DNA of 64,000 nucleotides from Polytrichum commune. Taxonomy: Eukaryota > Streptophyta > Polytrichopsida > Polytrichales > Polytrichaceae. Where the stretch lies: contig OX485807.1 of NCBI GenBank assembly GCA_950295325.1, forward strand, positions 30,909,666 to 30,973,665. Reading direction: 5' to 3'. Both the position numbers and the translations under genes were made by a program. Position 1 is the first letter of the stretch, and each line of letters begins with the position of its first letter. The notes under the pieces are model-generated. The model saw only the letters and a list, made by a program, of their open reading frames with translations. It was not told the DNA's origin and made no database searches. Shown here piece after piece: positions 33,196 through 44,961 of the stretch.

Positions 33196-36100
33196 TCAAT
33201 CAACCATGAGGTCGTCACTACTAGATTCCCTACTTCCAAAGATACTACCCTCATGGCCGCCCTCATCTGAAGTGGAATCTAAGCTATGGCACTCATTATC
33301 CACCTCCGCAGAATGCTCGAAGAAGTCTAAGGCACGGGGGTCATAGCGTGGAGACGGGGAACTAGCTTCGGTAGGAGAAGGTTGTGCCGCTAGTACCATC
33401 GCCATATCATGGGCATAGATAGGCAATGTGAATCCCATGGTGGGAGTACCCAACACATCCGCTCCAACGCCAAGTCTGAAAAAAAACACGATAAATGTAA
33501 GAAAGAGGATGGAAAGTGTAAAAGCTGAATGGACAAAGAAAATAAGCGAAGAAGGTCATCATACTCACTTACTGCGAGGGCTCTGGCCTCGATCGCTTCA
33601 AGGCCGGCGGCCTCTTCTGCGTGCCTTGTGAAGCCTGCGTGGAAGCAACAACAATGGATGGAGCCTTCACCGTAGGCTGAACACTCTTAAGTGGCTTAAG
33701 GACACGGTTGAAGGTGTCCTCGTCCTCCTCAAGAGCAACGATATGGCGCCCAAGCTGCCTGCATGCATGGATAGAAGTCCCTGTTGCGGAGGAAAGGTTA
33801 GCAAAGGAAAAAAAAACAAACTTAGAAATTGAAAACTAGGATATGTTGGCAAGTGAATTAGGACATACCAACGCCTGCATTAATGTCCACCACAACCTGT
33901 CCAATGTCCGTAGTGGCCATGATCAAGGAGGACATGAAAGAAATATCTTTCTCCCGGGGACCACGCCAAGCTTTGGAGCCGTCCATGAGAGGAGTTGCGG
34001 TATAATTCATAATCGCATCATCCATGTCGAGCTCAATGCCAAGAGCCTTGAGCTCATTGGCATCGCGAAGGCGAAATGACGAGTGCCGGGGCCGCTTATC
34101 AAGGTCAGATCCAATTGTTTTGGTGGCACGAACAAGTAGTACAACTTGGAAGAGGTTGGTGGTCTTGTCCTTATGCTTAGCTGAATGTAGGCGAAGACGG
34201 TTGACTTCCAGCCACTCCTTGAAGATCGTGAACCCAAAAGCAGCGAAGTGGTCTTCAATGCTCTCCCTGAAATCACCATTGTCATCTGGATGAAAGAGGA
34301 GGAGAGCTCCATCGTCATGCAGGATCTCGTCCGCGAAATCGAAGAGTTCACCAATAAAATCGGAATCCAATGCATTCCAGGAAGGCACACTATAGGAAGG
34401 ACCGGAGACATTGGGTACCGGCAGGTTCTCCGGGAGGTCGGCAATGACAAGATCAGCCATGCCCACATCTGACCTCGCAACGCCTAGAGCTCTCCGCGGA
34501 TAGGAGGGTGGAAGAGAAAGAATGAAGTTGGAAACATCCTGAAAATGACGACGTTGATGAAGAATAGAGGCATTCAAGATGCATTCTGAAACAACTGGAG
34601 GACGCCTAGCAGATGAAAGAACGGGCGGAGGAGGCGGCCTGGAAAGAGTAGGAACTTGACTAAGAGTTGCAGTGGATGCAACTGCCGCCTCAGGTGAAGC
34701 AGGGGGATCATCCTCCACAGTCTTCAGCTTCCTCGCGCGCTTCTTTAGTGAAGACTCGTCTTGAGTCGCACGCTTCCTCCTCTTGGACTTCTGAGTGTTG
34801 GGCTCATCGAGAGTCGCAACAACCTCATCCGCCTCCGGAAGCTGACTCTCTAGAAGAACAACCTCATCGCTTTGAGAAGGTGGCTCTCCACCGGAGAGCC
34901 GAATCTTCAAGGCCGCCTCCTCATCCGGCTGCCACGTCCTCTTACACTCCAAGTACCAGCAACACTCGCGGAGATGCGGGAGGGAGAAGTTGCGCTTTTG
35001 AGCCGGGGAAAAAATGAAGGTGGGCGAAGAGGAATCCGACCATGCATCCAGAAATGGAGGAAGCTTCTTCAAAGCCTTCTTCTTGAAAAGCTCGTGCTTG
35101 ATGTACCTTCACAACCAAGGAGTGAGGCCAATAAGCAACTTAGAAAACAACTAGTTTGATATAAATGAGAACAAAAGATGGCCCAACTAACTTACCGGAA
35201 AATTAAGCGCTTGACAATGTTGTCAGCGCCTTTGACATCCTTCCACCACGTCCCCTTTCCATAGATATCTGACCCTGAGAAGTGACCAATGAACGCCTTA
35301 TCCCAAAGGCAAATTCGCCACTTCTCCAAGTAATCCGGCAACGAATCAACTTCCACGTCTCCGTCAAGCCCACCCAATGCACTTAGTATATCCGGTAACT
35401 CCTTGACCGCAGCATCCTCTAGCTGTGAAGGAATTCAAGGCGAACATGAGAATTGGCACAAAATGAAGAATTGAAAGGTAAGCAAAGAAAATAGGATAGA
35501 CGTACCCCTGCCCAGAACGCTGCTTTATTGAGCCAAGATTTCAAGTTGTCCTCGCTTGCAGGACTTTTGGGAAACCGGATAGCTTCACGATTGAAACTTC
35601 CACTGTTCCACCACTTAAGCCAACGGGCTTTATACTCTGGCTCGACAGCGGCAGTGGCAATGAGTTGCAATTTCTCCAATGTCATCTCAATCTTTTGAGA
35701 ATGGTGGGCGCTATAATGCCTAGTAATCTGAAACAAATGCAATCAAAATAGAAGGCCAAGTAAATTTTAGAATGTTTACTGAAAAAATGCTGCAAAGAAT
35801 GCAAGCAATACGAAAAGCATAATTCCAAATTGGATGACAAGGAAATTACCTCATCTAGGAACTGTTTTCCAAGGGCAGGGTTTGCGATCGACTGTTGTTT
35901 GTTGAACTTGTGCCCAAGTTCCTCAGACGTCTTCTTAATTACAGCGTCCAATACATCACTCAACCCCTTCCCTGACTGCTCATCTAGAGGCACTTCCTCC
36001 TTGAAGATTTGGGCCGCCTCATCTACCGCATCGGCTATCTCTTGCTGGACATGTATTCTAAATTGTTAGACCATGACTAAAAGTAATGAATGCGAAGTAG

Positions 36101-37127
36101 GAGCTTGATGAATTTGGAGTGACTTACATTGAAAATGAAGGACACCATAAGATCCTGGGTCAGCGGGTACCAAGGGCTCTTGGGGCCTCTGCTCTTGCAC
36201 GCTTGGAATTGCTCCTCGGTCAACAATGGCTGGTAGTAGCTAAGATCATACGAACCGTATTTTTGGATGCGGTGTAGAGTGTGAACAAGGCTAGTCTTAA
36301 CGTGCGCAGTCTGGTTAGCCCTGTTGCGGTTGAGATAAATGGCATTAGATGAAAATAAAAAAATGAAGGAAAAAATGTTCAAAAAAATAACAAACTTACT
36401 TGTTTATGTCGTGCATTGCATTAAGGACGTCTCCACGCCCACCCGTTGTGTCGAGGATGACACATTCTGGGCAACCATGTTTCTCATACCAAAGTGCATC
36501 GTCCTTGTGATCTGTTTCAATACACTCCTTCCACGCTAGCAAGCGGTGGTTACCATCATACACAAAGAACATGCATCCACTAAGGCTCATCAAGTCCTTA
36601 TCCGAGCGCAAAAAAAACTCAAACTTATCATTTTCTGCATTCCATAGCTCTCCCCATTCACGCTTGTCTTTGGCAGAAATGAATTGATTCTCTCCACTCT
36701 CATTTGCAGTAGACACATAAAAAGTGGCAGACCCAGCTCGGTATCCAAATTGAAATGCTGCCATGAGCTTTGTAACGTCGCTGCGGAGAGTTGGCCGAAC
36801 CAATGGCATGTGAATCAACCTGCAGAGAGGGATTCTCATAGAGGACTTTTCGACCGGTTGTATCCTCATGCCCTCAACAACTGAAAAACTATCTTTTTTA
36901 AAATTGTGGCGAATCCGATACTCCATTACACGAACACCCACATCCGATTCTGGTGGTGAGCCGGTGAGTGTCATCCCGGGTGTCTGCGGTTCGCCACTAC
37001 CAGGTGTAAGCCCAGTAGGTTCAGCACATGACAACGGAGACCCTTGCTCCATATGCTCCTCTACACTAAGGGATGACCCAGCACCAATGCGAACCCCAAC
37101 ATCCAATGACTCTCCATCCGCAACCAT
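33196..37127 (-). CDS. ParB/sulfiredoxin-like plus DNA N4/N6-methylase-like protein, 8 exons, 1,096 aa
   Basis: Eight exons on the minus strand: 37127-36400, 36320-36128, 36044-35850, 35727-35506, 35422-35196, 35106-33869, 33780-33573 and 33475-33196. All introns are GT-AG and every phase agrees, giving 3,291 nt without a stop. Residues about 95-235 resemble the ParB/sulfiredoxin fold, with FVYDGNHRLLAW matching its D-G-x-x-R motif (DGNHR at 191-195). A nuclear-signal-like KSKRRKR lies near 628. Residues about 735-960 resemble a DNA methylase N-4/N-6 domain in beta-class order. An ADLPENLPVP segment (about 744) sits where DPPY is expected, and later VVVDINAGVGTS (about 924) with CRQLGR matches the SAM-binding motif I. 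The altered DPPY makes methylation doubtful. ParB-methylase pairs are typical of bacteria and phages. The start codon is provisional; a further 5' exon is possible. Confidence 0.75.
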
Positions 37128-38389
37128 CTCAACAATCTCCTGAGAATCAATTACTTACCAACATAAGAACCAATAGAATGAACAATGCCACCCAATATTT
37201 ACACGATAATACAACCAAACTCACCTCAGCCTCATTGGGAGCTTTCGGCCATCCACAAAATCCACCTACCTCTAACCTTAGCCTTCTTGTGAGCTTTCAG
37301 CTACCCCCAAAATCCACCCGAAATCAGATTATATGCTAGCAAATATGCCATGTTTCTTTCAAATATAATCTGACCTCTAAATCCCCCCCTAGCTATCAAT
37401 TCGAACCACACTAAGAGCATCTAAACATGACTAAACCCTCACTAACGTGCACAATCCCCCAACTAATACCTGCCCGAATGAGCATCTGGCCTACCAAAAA
37501 GTCCAACAAAAATCAAATTTTGGGTGCACATTTCTGCCCCTAGGGGACTGTCGGATCCGACAGTGCCCCTGGGCTTCCATATCATACCTCACAAGCTAAA
37601 GCCAGCCACAAATATTCAGGTGCTAACAAACACATTTCAGACCCCTACCTCTAACCTTAGCCTCATTGGGAGCTTTCGGCCACCCACATAATCTACCATA
37701 ATTCACATAATATGCTAGCAAATCTGCCCTGTTTCTCTCCACTATAATCTGACCTCTAGTTTGTGCCCCTCCTAGCTATCAAATCGAACCACATTAAGAG
37801 CATCCCAAACCCTTAAAGGCCAAACAGATTATAGAGCACCTCTAAATCCCCCCCTAGCTATCAATTCGAACCACACTAAGAGCATCTAAACATGACTAAA
37901 CCCTCACTAACGTGCATTAACCCCCAACTAATACCTGTCCAAATGAGCATCTGGCCTACCAAAAAGTCCAATAAAAAAAAAAAATTCGGGTGCACATTTC
38001 TGCCCCAAGGGGACTGTCGGATCCGACAATGCCCCTAGCTCTCACCTCTAACCTCACAAGGACCATCCAGCCACCCTAAACCTCCACCCCCAGCTCTCAC
38101 CCTAAACCTCCCGAAAATCAAAAGCGAGGTGCCCATATCTGTCAGTAGGGGTCTGTCGGATCCGACAGTGCCCCTAGCTCTCACCTCTTACCTCACAAGG
38201 ACCATCCAGCCACCCTAAACCTCCACCCCCCAGCTCTCACCCTAAACATCCCGAAAATAAAAAGCGAGGTGCCCATATCTGCCAATAGGAGTAGGGGTCT
38301 GTCGGATCCGACAGTGCCCCTAACGCTCACCTCTAACCTTACTAAGGACGATGAAAAAGAAAGCAGAAGAAACGCACCTTCACCTTCAC
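37128..38389. repeat. Diverged, irregular satellite copies upstream of the ParB-methylase gene
   Basis: Contains four copies of the 16-bp motif CTGTCGGATCCGACAG (one mutated) at about 37556, 38024, 38154 and 38298. The repeated segments CCTCTAACCTTAGCCTCATT and CTCACAAGGACCATCCAGCC also occur. The spacing is irregular, unlike the 170-bp array further right, so this is probably the older edge of the array. No gene seen. Confidence 0.75.
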
Positions 38390-38460
38390 CTCCTCCTCCT
38401 CCTCCTCCTCCTCCTCCTCCTGCTCCTTCTCCTTCTCCTTCTCCTTCTCCTTCGTCTTTT
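38390..38460 (+). repeat. (CTC)n/(CTTCTC)n microsatellite
   Basis: About ten CTC triplets, then CTTCTC hexamers. It gives poly-Leu, poly-Pro or poly-Ser frames that are not genes. Confidence 0.95.
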
Positions 38461-38572
38461 TCTTTCTTTAAGGATGCCTAGTGGGTTTGAAGCAAGGGTT
38501 ATGGGTTCGCCGCTCACATACTTCGCCACTCCGCTCACACAGACTTCGCAGCCTAAAGACGCCGCTCACCCT

Positions 38573-39391
38573 CGGAGACTAGGAGGCACAAGACTAAGGC
38601 CATGAGCTATGCGTAGCTCATGGCGTGGTGATTCTAGAAAGCTGAAGAACACCTCAATCCGAGGTGTGAGCTAGGAGTTATGGCCATTTGAGTGGGGCGC
38701 TGTCGCGGGACAGCGCCCTGGTCGAGCATTGCCTGGGAGTCATTCCCGGGACTGCCAAGGTTCAAACAGGCATAACGTCGTCAATACTTGCATGAATGGG
38801 TCAAGTGAGGGGTCCATCGGCATCTACGTGAAGCGTAGATGAAGATGGAGTGGTTGGTTGTTGGAATCAAAAATCATACAAGAAAGTTATGGTGGTCTGA
38901 AGCTGTTGGGGGCTTCTAGGCCCAGCAGCTAAAGGAAAATGTCTACTTGGCCCCAACTCTTGGTAGAGAGACAAGAGGTTGGTTGACGGTGGGGTAGGGG
39001 CCCCTCGTAGAGTCCTAGAGGCTTATATGGCTGAGGTGGTGTGGCCTCACCCACCCGAGGCCGAACGGCACGGCCTCATTGGGCTTTGGCCCATTGTGAG
39101 GCCATAGTTGCATAGTATGGTTCGGGTTGTTGTAGTGTTGCTCCGGCAACGCGATGATCAACATGGGATTGGACTTCCATCGATGGAAGTCCACATTTGG
39201 GAATGGGTTACCGATTAAGGGGTGAGTCCCGAAAGCAAAGTAGGAGGGTTGGTTCCCCTCCTATGAACTAACCGGTCCGGGTAGGAGGAGCTAACCATTA
39301 GCTTGGCGGTATGCGAAGGGTTAGTACTCGTAACCTATGCTAGAAATGCGAATTGGCAAGATTTTTAAGGGGACTAGCAAGGGTTGCGACA
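38573..39391 (-). repeat. Truncated solo LTR of the chromovirus family
   Basis: Matches the inner and 3' portion of the solo LTR at 41367-42339, from GACTAGGAGGCACAAG to the terminal GGGTTGCGACA at 39391. The first 150 bp or so of the LTR are missing, replaced by sequence with repeated GCCGCTCAC and CTTCGC. No target duplication can be recognised because one end is lost. Confidence 0.85.
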
Positions 39392-39399
39392 ATCTAGCC

Positions 39400-42300
39400 A
39401 CCCTAGAAAGCCACCAAAAATCAGAGAATAACCTCACATTTCTGCCCCCAGCTTTCACCTTGAACCTCCCGAAAATCAAAAGCGAGGTGTCCTTATCTGC
39501 CCCTAGGGGTCTGTCGGATCCGACAGTGCCCCTAGTTCTAACTTCTAACCTCACTAAGGACCATCCAGCCACACTAGGCTGCACCAAAAATCAGATAATA
39601 ACCTTACATTTCTGCCCCAACTCTCACCTTGAACCTCCCGAAAATCAAAAGCGATATGCCCTTATCTGCCCCTAGGGGTCTGTCGGATCCGACAGTGCCC
39701 CTAGCTCTAACTTCTAACCTCACTAAGGACCATCCAACCACACTAGGTTGCCACCAAAAATCAGAGAATAACCTCACATTTCTGCCCCCAGCTTTCACCT
39801 TGAACCTCCCGAAAATCAAAAGCGAGGTGTCCATATCTGCCCCTAGGGGTCTGTCGGATCCGACAGTGCCCCTAGCTCAAACTTCTAACCTCACTAAGGA
39901 CCATCCAACCACACTAGGTTGCCACCAAAAATCAGAGAATAACCTCACATTTCTGCCCCCAGCTTTCACCTTGAACCTCCCGAAAATCAAAAGCGAGGTG
40001 TCCATATCTGCCCCTAGGGGTCTGTCGGATCCGACAGTGCCCCTAGCTCTAACTTCTAACCTCACTAAGGACCATCCAGCCACACTAGGCTGCACCAAAA
40101 ATCAGATAATAACCTTACATTTTTGCCCCAACTCTCACCTTGAACCTCCCGAAAATCAAAAGCGATGTGTCCTTATCTGCCCCCAGGGGTCTGTCGGATC
40201 CGACAGTGCCCCTAGCTCTAACTTCTAACCTCACTAAGGACCATCCAACCACATTAGGTTGCCACCAAAAATCAGAGAATAACCTCACATTTCTGCCCCC
40301 AGCTTTCACCTTGAACCTCCCGAAAATCAAAAGCGAGGTGTCCATATCTGCCCCTAGGGGTCTGTCGGATCCGACAGTGCCCCTAGCTCAAACTTCTAAC
40401 TTCACTAAGGACCATCCAACCACACTAGGTTGCCACCAAAAATCAGAGAATAACCTCACATTTCTGCCCCAGCTCTCACCTTGAACCTCCCGAAAATCAA
40501 AAGCGAGGTGTCCATATCTGCCCCTAGGGGTCTGTCGGATCCGACAGTGCCCCTAGTTCTAACTTCTAACCTCACTAAGGACCATCCAGCCACACTAGGC
40601 TGCACCAAAAATCAGATAATAACCTTACATTTCTGCCCCAACTCTCACCTTGAACCTCCCGAAAATCAAAAGCGATATGCCCTTATCTGCCCCTAGGGGT
40701 CTGTCGGATCCGACAGTGCCCCTAGCTCTAACTTCTAACCTCACTAAGGACCATCCAACCACACTAGGTTGCCACCAAAAATCAGAGAATAACCTCACAT
40801 TTCTGCCCCCAGCTTTCACCTTGAACCTCCCGAAAATCAAAAGCGATGTATCCTTATCTGCCCCTAGGGGTCTGTCGGATCCGACAGTGCCCCTAGCTCT
40901 AACTTCTAACTTCACTAAGGACCATCCAGCCACACAAGGCTGCACCAAAAATTAGATAATAACCTCGCATTTCTGCCCCAGCTCTCACCTCTAACGTCCT
41001 GAAAATCAAAAGCGAGGTGCCCATATCTGCCCCTAGGGGTCTGTCGGATCCGACAGTGCCCCTAGTTCTAACTTCTAACTTCACTAAGGACTATCCAACC
41101 ACCCTAGGAAGCCATCAAAAATCAGATAATAACCTCGCATTTCTGCCCCTAGCTCTCACCTCTAACCTCCTGAAAATCAAAAGCGAGGTGCCCATATCTG
41201 CCCCTAGGGGTCTGTCAGATCCAACAATGCCCTAGCTCTAACTTCTAACCTCACTAAAGACTATCCAGCCACACTAGGAAACCACCAAAAATCAGATAAT
41301 AACCTTACATTTCTGCCCCCAGCTCTCACCTTGAACCTCCCGAAAATCAAAAGCGAGGTGTCCATATGTCGCGCACCTCTCCATGAGGAGTGGCCGAAAC
41401 ACCATGGGCACAAGGGGGACCCCGGAGTGACACCCGGGACTTGTGGCGCCGTTGGTGAGAGGGCCCAAGTGATCCTAGTGTGGGTGAGGGCCCCGGGCGT
41501 TGGGAACGCCTCCCACCCACGAAGACTAGGAGGCACAAGGGTAAGGCCATGAGCTATGCGTAGCTCATGGCGTGGTGATTCTAGAAAGCTCAAGAACACC
41601 TCAATCGGAGGTGTGAGCTAGGAGTTATGGCCATTTGAGTGGGGCGCTGTCCCGGGACAGCGCCCTGGTACAGCAGTGCCTGGGAGTGATTCCCGGGACT
41701 GCCAAGGTTCAAACAGGCATAACGTCCTCAATACTTGTCCGAATGGGGCAAGTGAGGAGTCCATCGGCATCTACGTGAAGCGTAGATGAAGATGAAGTGG
41801 TTGGTTGCTGGAATCAGACATCATACAAGGAAGTTATGATGGTCTGAAGCTGCTAGTGGGTTCTAGGCCCAGCAGCTAAAGGAAAATGTCCACTTGGCCC
41901 CAACTCTTGGTAGAGAGACAAGAGGTTGGTTGACGGTGGGGTAGGGGCCCCGCGTGAAGTCCTAGAGGCTTATATGGGTGAGGTGGTGTGGCCTCACCCA
42001 CCCGAGGCCGAACGGCAAGGCCTCCATGGGCTTTGGCCTATTGTGAGGCCATAGTTGCCTAGTATGGTTCGGGTTGTTGTAGTGTTGCTCCGGCAACGCG
42101 ATGATCAACATAGGATTGGACTTCCATGGATGGAAGTCCACATTGGGGAAATGGGTTACCGATTAAGGGGTGAGTCCCGAAAGCAAAGTAGGAGGGTTGG
42201 TTCCCTCCTATGAACTATTGGTCCAGGGTAAGAGGAGCTAACCATTAGCATGGCGGAATGCGAAGGGTTAGCGACTCGTAACCTTTGCTAGAATTGAAAA

Positions 42301-42650
42301 TTGGCAAGATTATTAAGGGACCTAGCAAGGGTTGCGACACCATATCTGCCCCTAGGGGTCTGTTGGATCCGACAGTGCCCCTAGCTCAAACTTCTAACCT
42401 CACTAAGGACCATCCAACCACCCTAGAAAGCCATCAAAAATCAGATAATAACCTCGCATTTCTGCCCCTAGCTCTCACCTCTAACCTCCCGAAAATAAAA
42501 AGCGAGGTGCGCATATCTGCCCCTAGGGGTCTGTCGGATCCGACAGTGCCCTTAGCTCTAACTTCTAACCTCACTAAGGACCATCCACCACCCTAGGAAG
42601 CCACCAAAAATCAGATAATAACCTTACATTTCTGCCCCAGCTCTCACCTC
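39400..42650 (+). repeat. 170-bp tandem satellite with a palindrome in each monomer
   Basis: About thirteen monomers. The 16-bp palindrome CTGTCGGATCCGACAG starts at 39511, 39680, 39851, 40022, 40191, 40362, 40532, 40701, 40872 and 41041. A mutated copy follows at about 41212; then, after the inserted solo LTR, copies come near 42360 (mutated) and 42531. Spacing is 169-171 bp. CTAGGGG and CCCCTAG flank it, making a near-perfect 33-bp dyad. Other conserved parts are CCTCACTAAGGACCATCCA and AACCTCCCGAAAATCAAAAG. Open frames through it shift each monomer and are not genes. Confidence 0.95.
41367..42339 (-). mobile_element. Solo LTR inserted in the satellite
   Basis: A 973-bp sequence starting TGTCGCGCACC and ending GGGTTGCGACA, the reverse complement of the LTRs at 53117 and 59425 with scattered differences. 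It is flanked by a 5-bp duplication CCATA (41362-41366 and 42340-42344). Without it and one CCATA, the satellite phase is restored (170 bp). It is the product of recombination between the two LTRs of a former full element. Confidence 0.95.
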
Positions 42651-43195
42651 TAACCTCACTAAGGATGCTGAAAAAGAAAGCTGAAGAATGAAAGAAACGA
42701 AACGAAACGAACGAACGAAGGAACCGAACCGAACCGCACCGCACCGCCCGCTTCAACTTCCACTTCGAACCTCACTATGACCATCCAGCCACCGAAATTC
42801 ATATGATCACCTCTCATCTCTGGCCCCTAAGCTATCACATCGAACCACACTAAGAGCATCCAGCCACCCTACAAAGCCACCAAAATTTCTGCCGCCCCAG
42901 CTCTCACCTTGAACCTTACTAAGGATCATCCAGCTCTCACCTCATACCTCACTAAGGAGCCCTTTGCCAACCCTAAACCAGCCATCTAAAGTCATTTGCG
43001 AGGTTCAAATTTCATCCCCCAGGGCTCTCACCTCAAACCTCTCCACGGGGCGACCACTGCCCTTCCCTCGAGTCACTCCCCCGCTCCAAATCGTGGCTGC
43101 AACCCTGCAAGCCTAGTTCAGAGGTCCGTTGTAATGCGGGGAACGATGGTAGGCTACTGCCGCGGCAGTCTTGTTCCCTTCCACTTTTGACGGTC
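42651..43195. other. Satellite edge and simple repeats; no gene
   Basis: Diverged satellite-like phrases (CACTAAGGATCATCCAGC) and a simple repeat GAAACGAAACGAACGAAC grading into CCGAACCGCACC (about 42690-42750). Confidence 0.6.
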
Positions 43196-43607
43196 TCATT
43201 GTGATGTCGAGTGCTTCAACGGGCCCACACTTGTTGCCTTCTCTAGCTCACGAATACAACCCCTAATTTCTAGTGCATATATGTTAACATCGACTTGAGG
43301 TTCATACCTGGGTCTCGCAAATTCTCGATAGATCATGTGATATCTCCACTTGTCTGGTCGTACCCACTCCAGCTTCCTTGCTAGCAATGTCTTCACCACT
43401 GTGAGTCTGGCTTCTCCGTATACGAGACCTTGACCGTGTGCGGTCTGGGGAGAATTCCAATGCCTTGACTGTGCTGTTTAAGCTATCATATCGTTGTTTC
43501 GGTTGTCTCATCCTAGATGCCCTTAATTGCTTCCTGCTTGAGAAAAATGCCTTCCTCCTCCTCTTCGCCTTTGGTTTCACTAACTCTATCGGCGAGGACC
43601 CTGTCAT
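43196..43607 (-). pseudogene. Unrecognised basic-protein fragment, copy A
   Basis: Two overlapping minus-strand frames: a first with KRRRKAFFSSRKQLRASRM (about 43570-43510), and a second continuing with VRPDKWRYHMIYREF. A frameshift lies near 43380. The basic segment resembles KRRKKRGKLYFSSTKALKTS at about 44400-44340, so the two may be duplicated exons or remnants of one gene family. Function unknown. Confidence 0.3.
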
Positions 43608-44961
43608 GTAACTGAACCGGCTTCACAAATTCTACACTTCCCTCCTATGTGAACATCACTCTATCAATGTATGTGTCTCGCCTGTATTACATCCACACTA
43701 ATATTCCATCCCATAATCTTTTTCACATAATGTCGATATGTTTTGATTACAGTCAAGTTGCTATAAACATATAAGGAATCATAAAAATGAACATTAAAAG
43801 AATGGACACGGATGTCTAATAACATTTATAGAAATAATTCAGAAGTAATCTAAAAATGAAGAATATCATGTTTTATAAAAATAAAAATGATAGTACAAAT
43901 GATAATACATAATTCAAACTAAACTAATTAGAAGAAATATTCTGTATAGCCATACCTTGACGATACTCTTCCAACTAAACTAACTTATTCTAGCTTCTCC
44001 TTAAAGGTTAATGCTCTTCCCTTGCCCATTTCAATCTTCCACTCCAAAAGAAACACTTTACTTTAGGGTGTCCCTTATATCCACTAAATGGTTCACGTGG
44101 TCTCTGGTGTATTTATAAGTACGTCACTCGGCATCCAGCCTCATGTTTGTTATTAATATATCTAATTTGGATTGGCATATGATCATGACTAACTTAAGTA
44201 ATTGCTCCACTGCATTTTCAATTTTAATTCAAATTGACCCTTACCTTACACACCTTTCTGGCAAGATGTTCTACGTTTGGGAGGGAAACTTTGTTAATTC
44301 CATTTGTCTCGTATCTTTCGTGTTGTGCCTTCTTCCTTCCCATTCTACTTGTCTTCAATGCCTTAGTGCTACTGAAATACAACTTCCCTCTCTTTTTCCT
44401 TCTCTTGATATGATTTTGCATGTCAGGTATCACCCTTCCAGAGCATGTCTACTCCAACATTCCCAAAATCCTCCCTTGAACCGAACACATCTTACGGCAC
44501 TCGAGAGTCCATAACTTATGATTCTAAAACAAAGGAGTTGAGTATCACGAGATCTTATACAAGTGTTCGCACGAGGGACAGTCCTATATTTAATGCCCAA
44601 TTGGGTCTTTGTCATTCGTTCTATTCCTGTCTTGAAACGTCAAGTCTATCTCTAGACCTAGTTATGATACATGCTTTAAGTCGGCGCCAAATAATCAAAT
44701 TTAATTGCTTGTCGAGTAGAATGTCTACCATGACTTGCACGCTGTACTTATATATATCGTGACAGCGTTACCCATCACTTTTAGACCCAAGGGCGGCTGT
44801 TTCCATATTGAAAATATTAGTGAAGCTTTCGTTCAGAGTTCATCCATCATGTGGATCATGTCGTTGTCGTTGGCAGCCCATTTGTAATATATAGATGGCC
44901 CACAATGTTTAGAATCCTCTTTCATATTTCCATCTTGCCGCAAGGGCTCATTCCCCTTATC
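43608..44961. other. Mostly non-coding; contains basic-protein fragment copy B
   Basis: AT-rich. The minus-strand frame at 44224-44433 holds KRRKKRGKLYFSSTKALKTS, similar to copy A. The right side is upstream of the Mutator-like gene and presumably includes its promoter and 5' untranslated region. Confidence 0.3.

Noticed and set aside
39321-42596. Repeated frames such as LPKIKSEVSISAPRGLSDPTVPLA
   Set aside because: They come from the 170-bp satellite, whose length is not a multiple of three, so the frame changes each monomer. Not a gene.
39400-42650. CRISPR-like array
   Set aside because: The repeats are contiguous 170-bp monomers, not short repeats with unique spacers, and the genome is eukaryotic.
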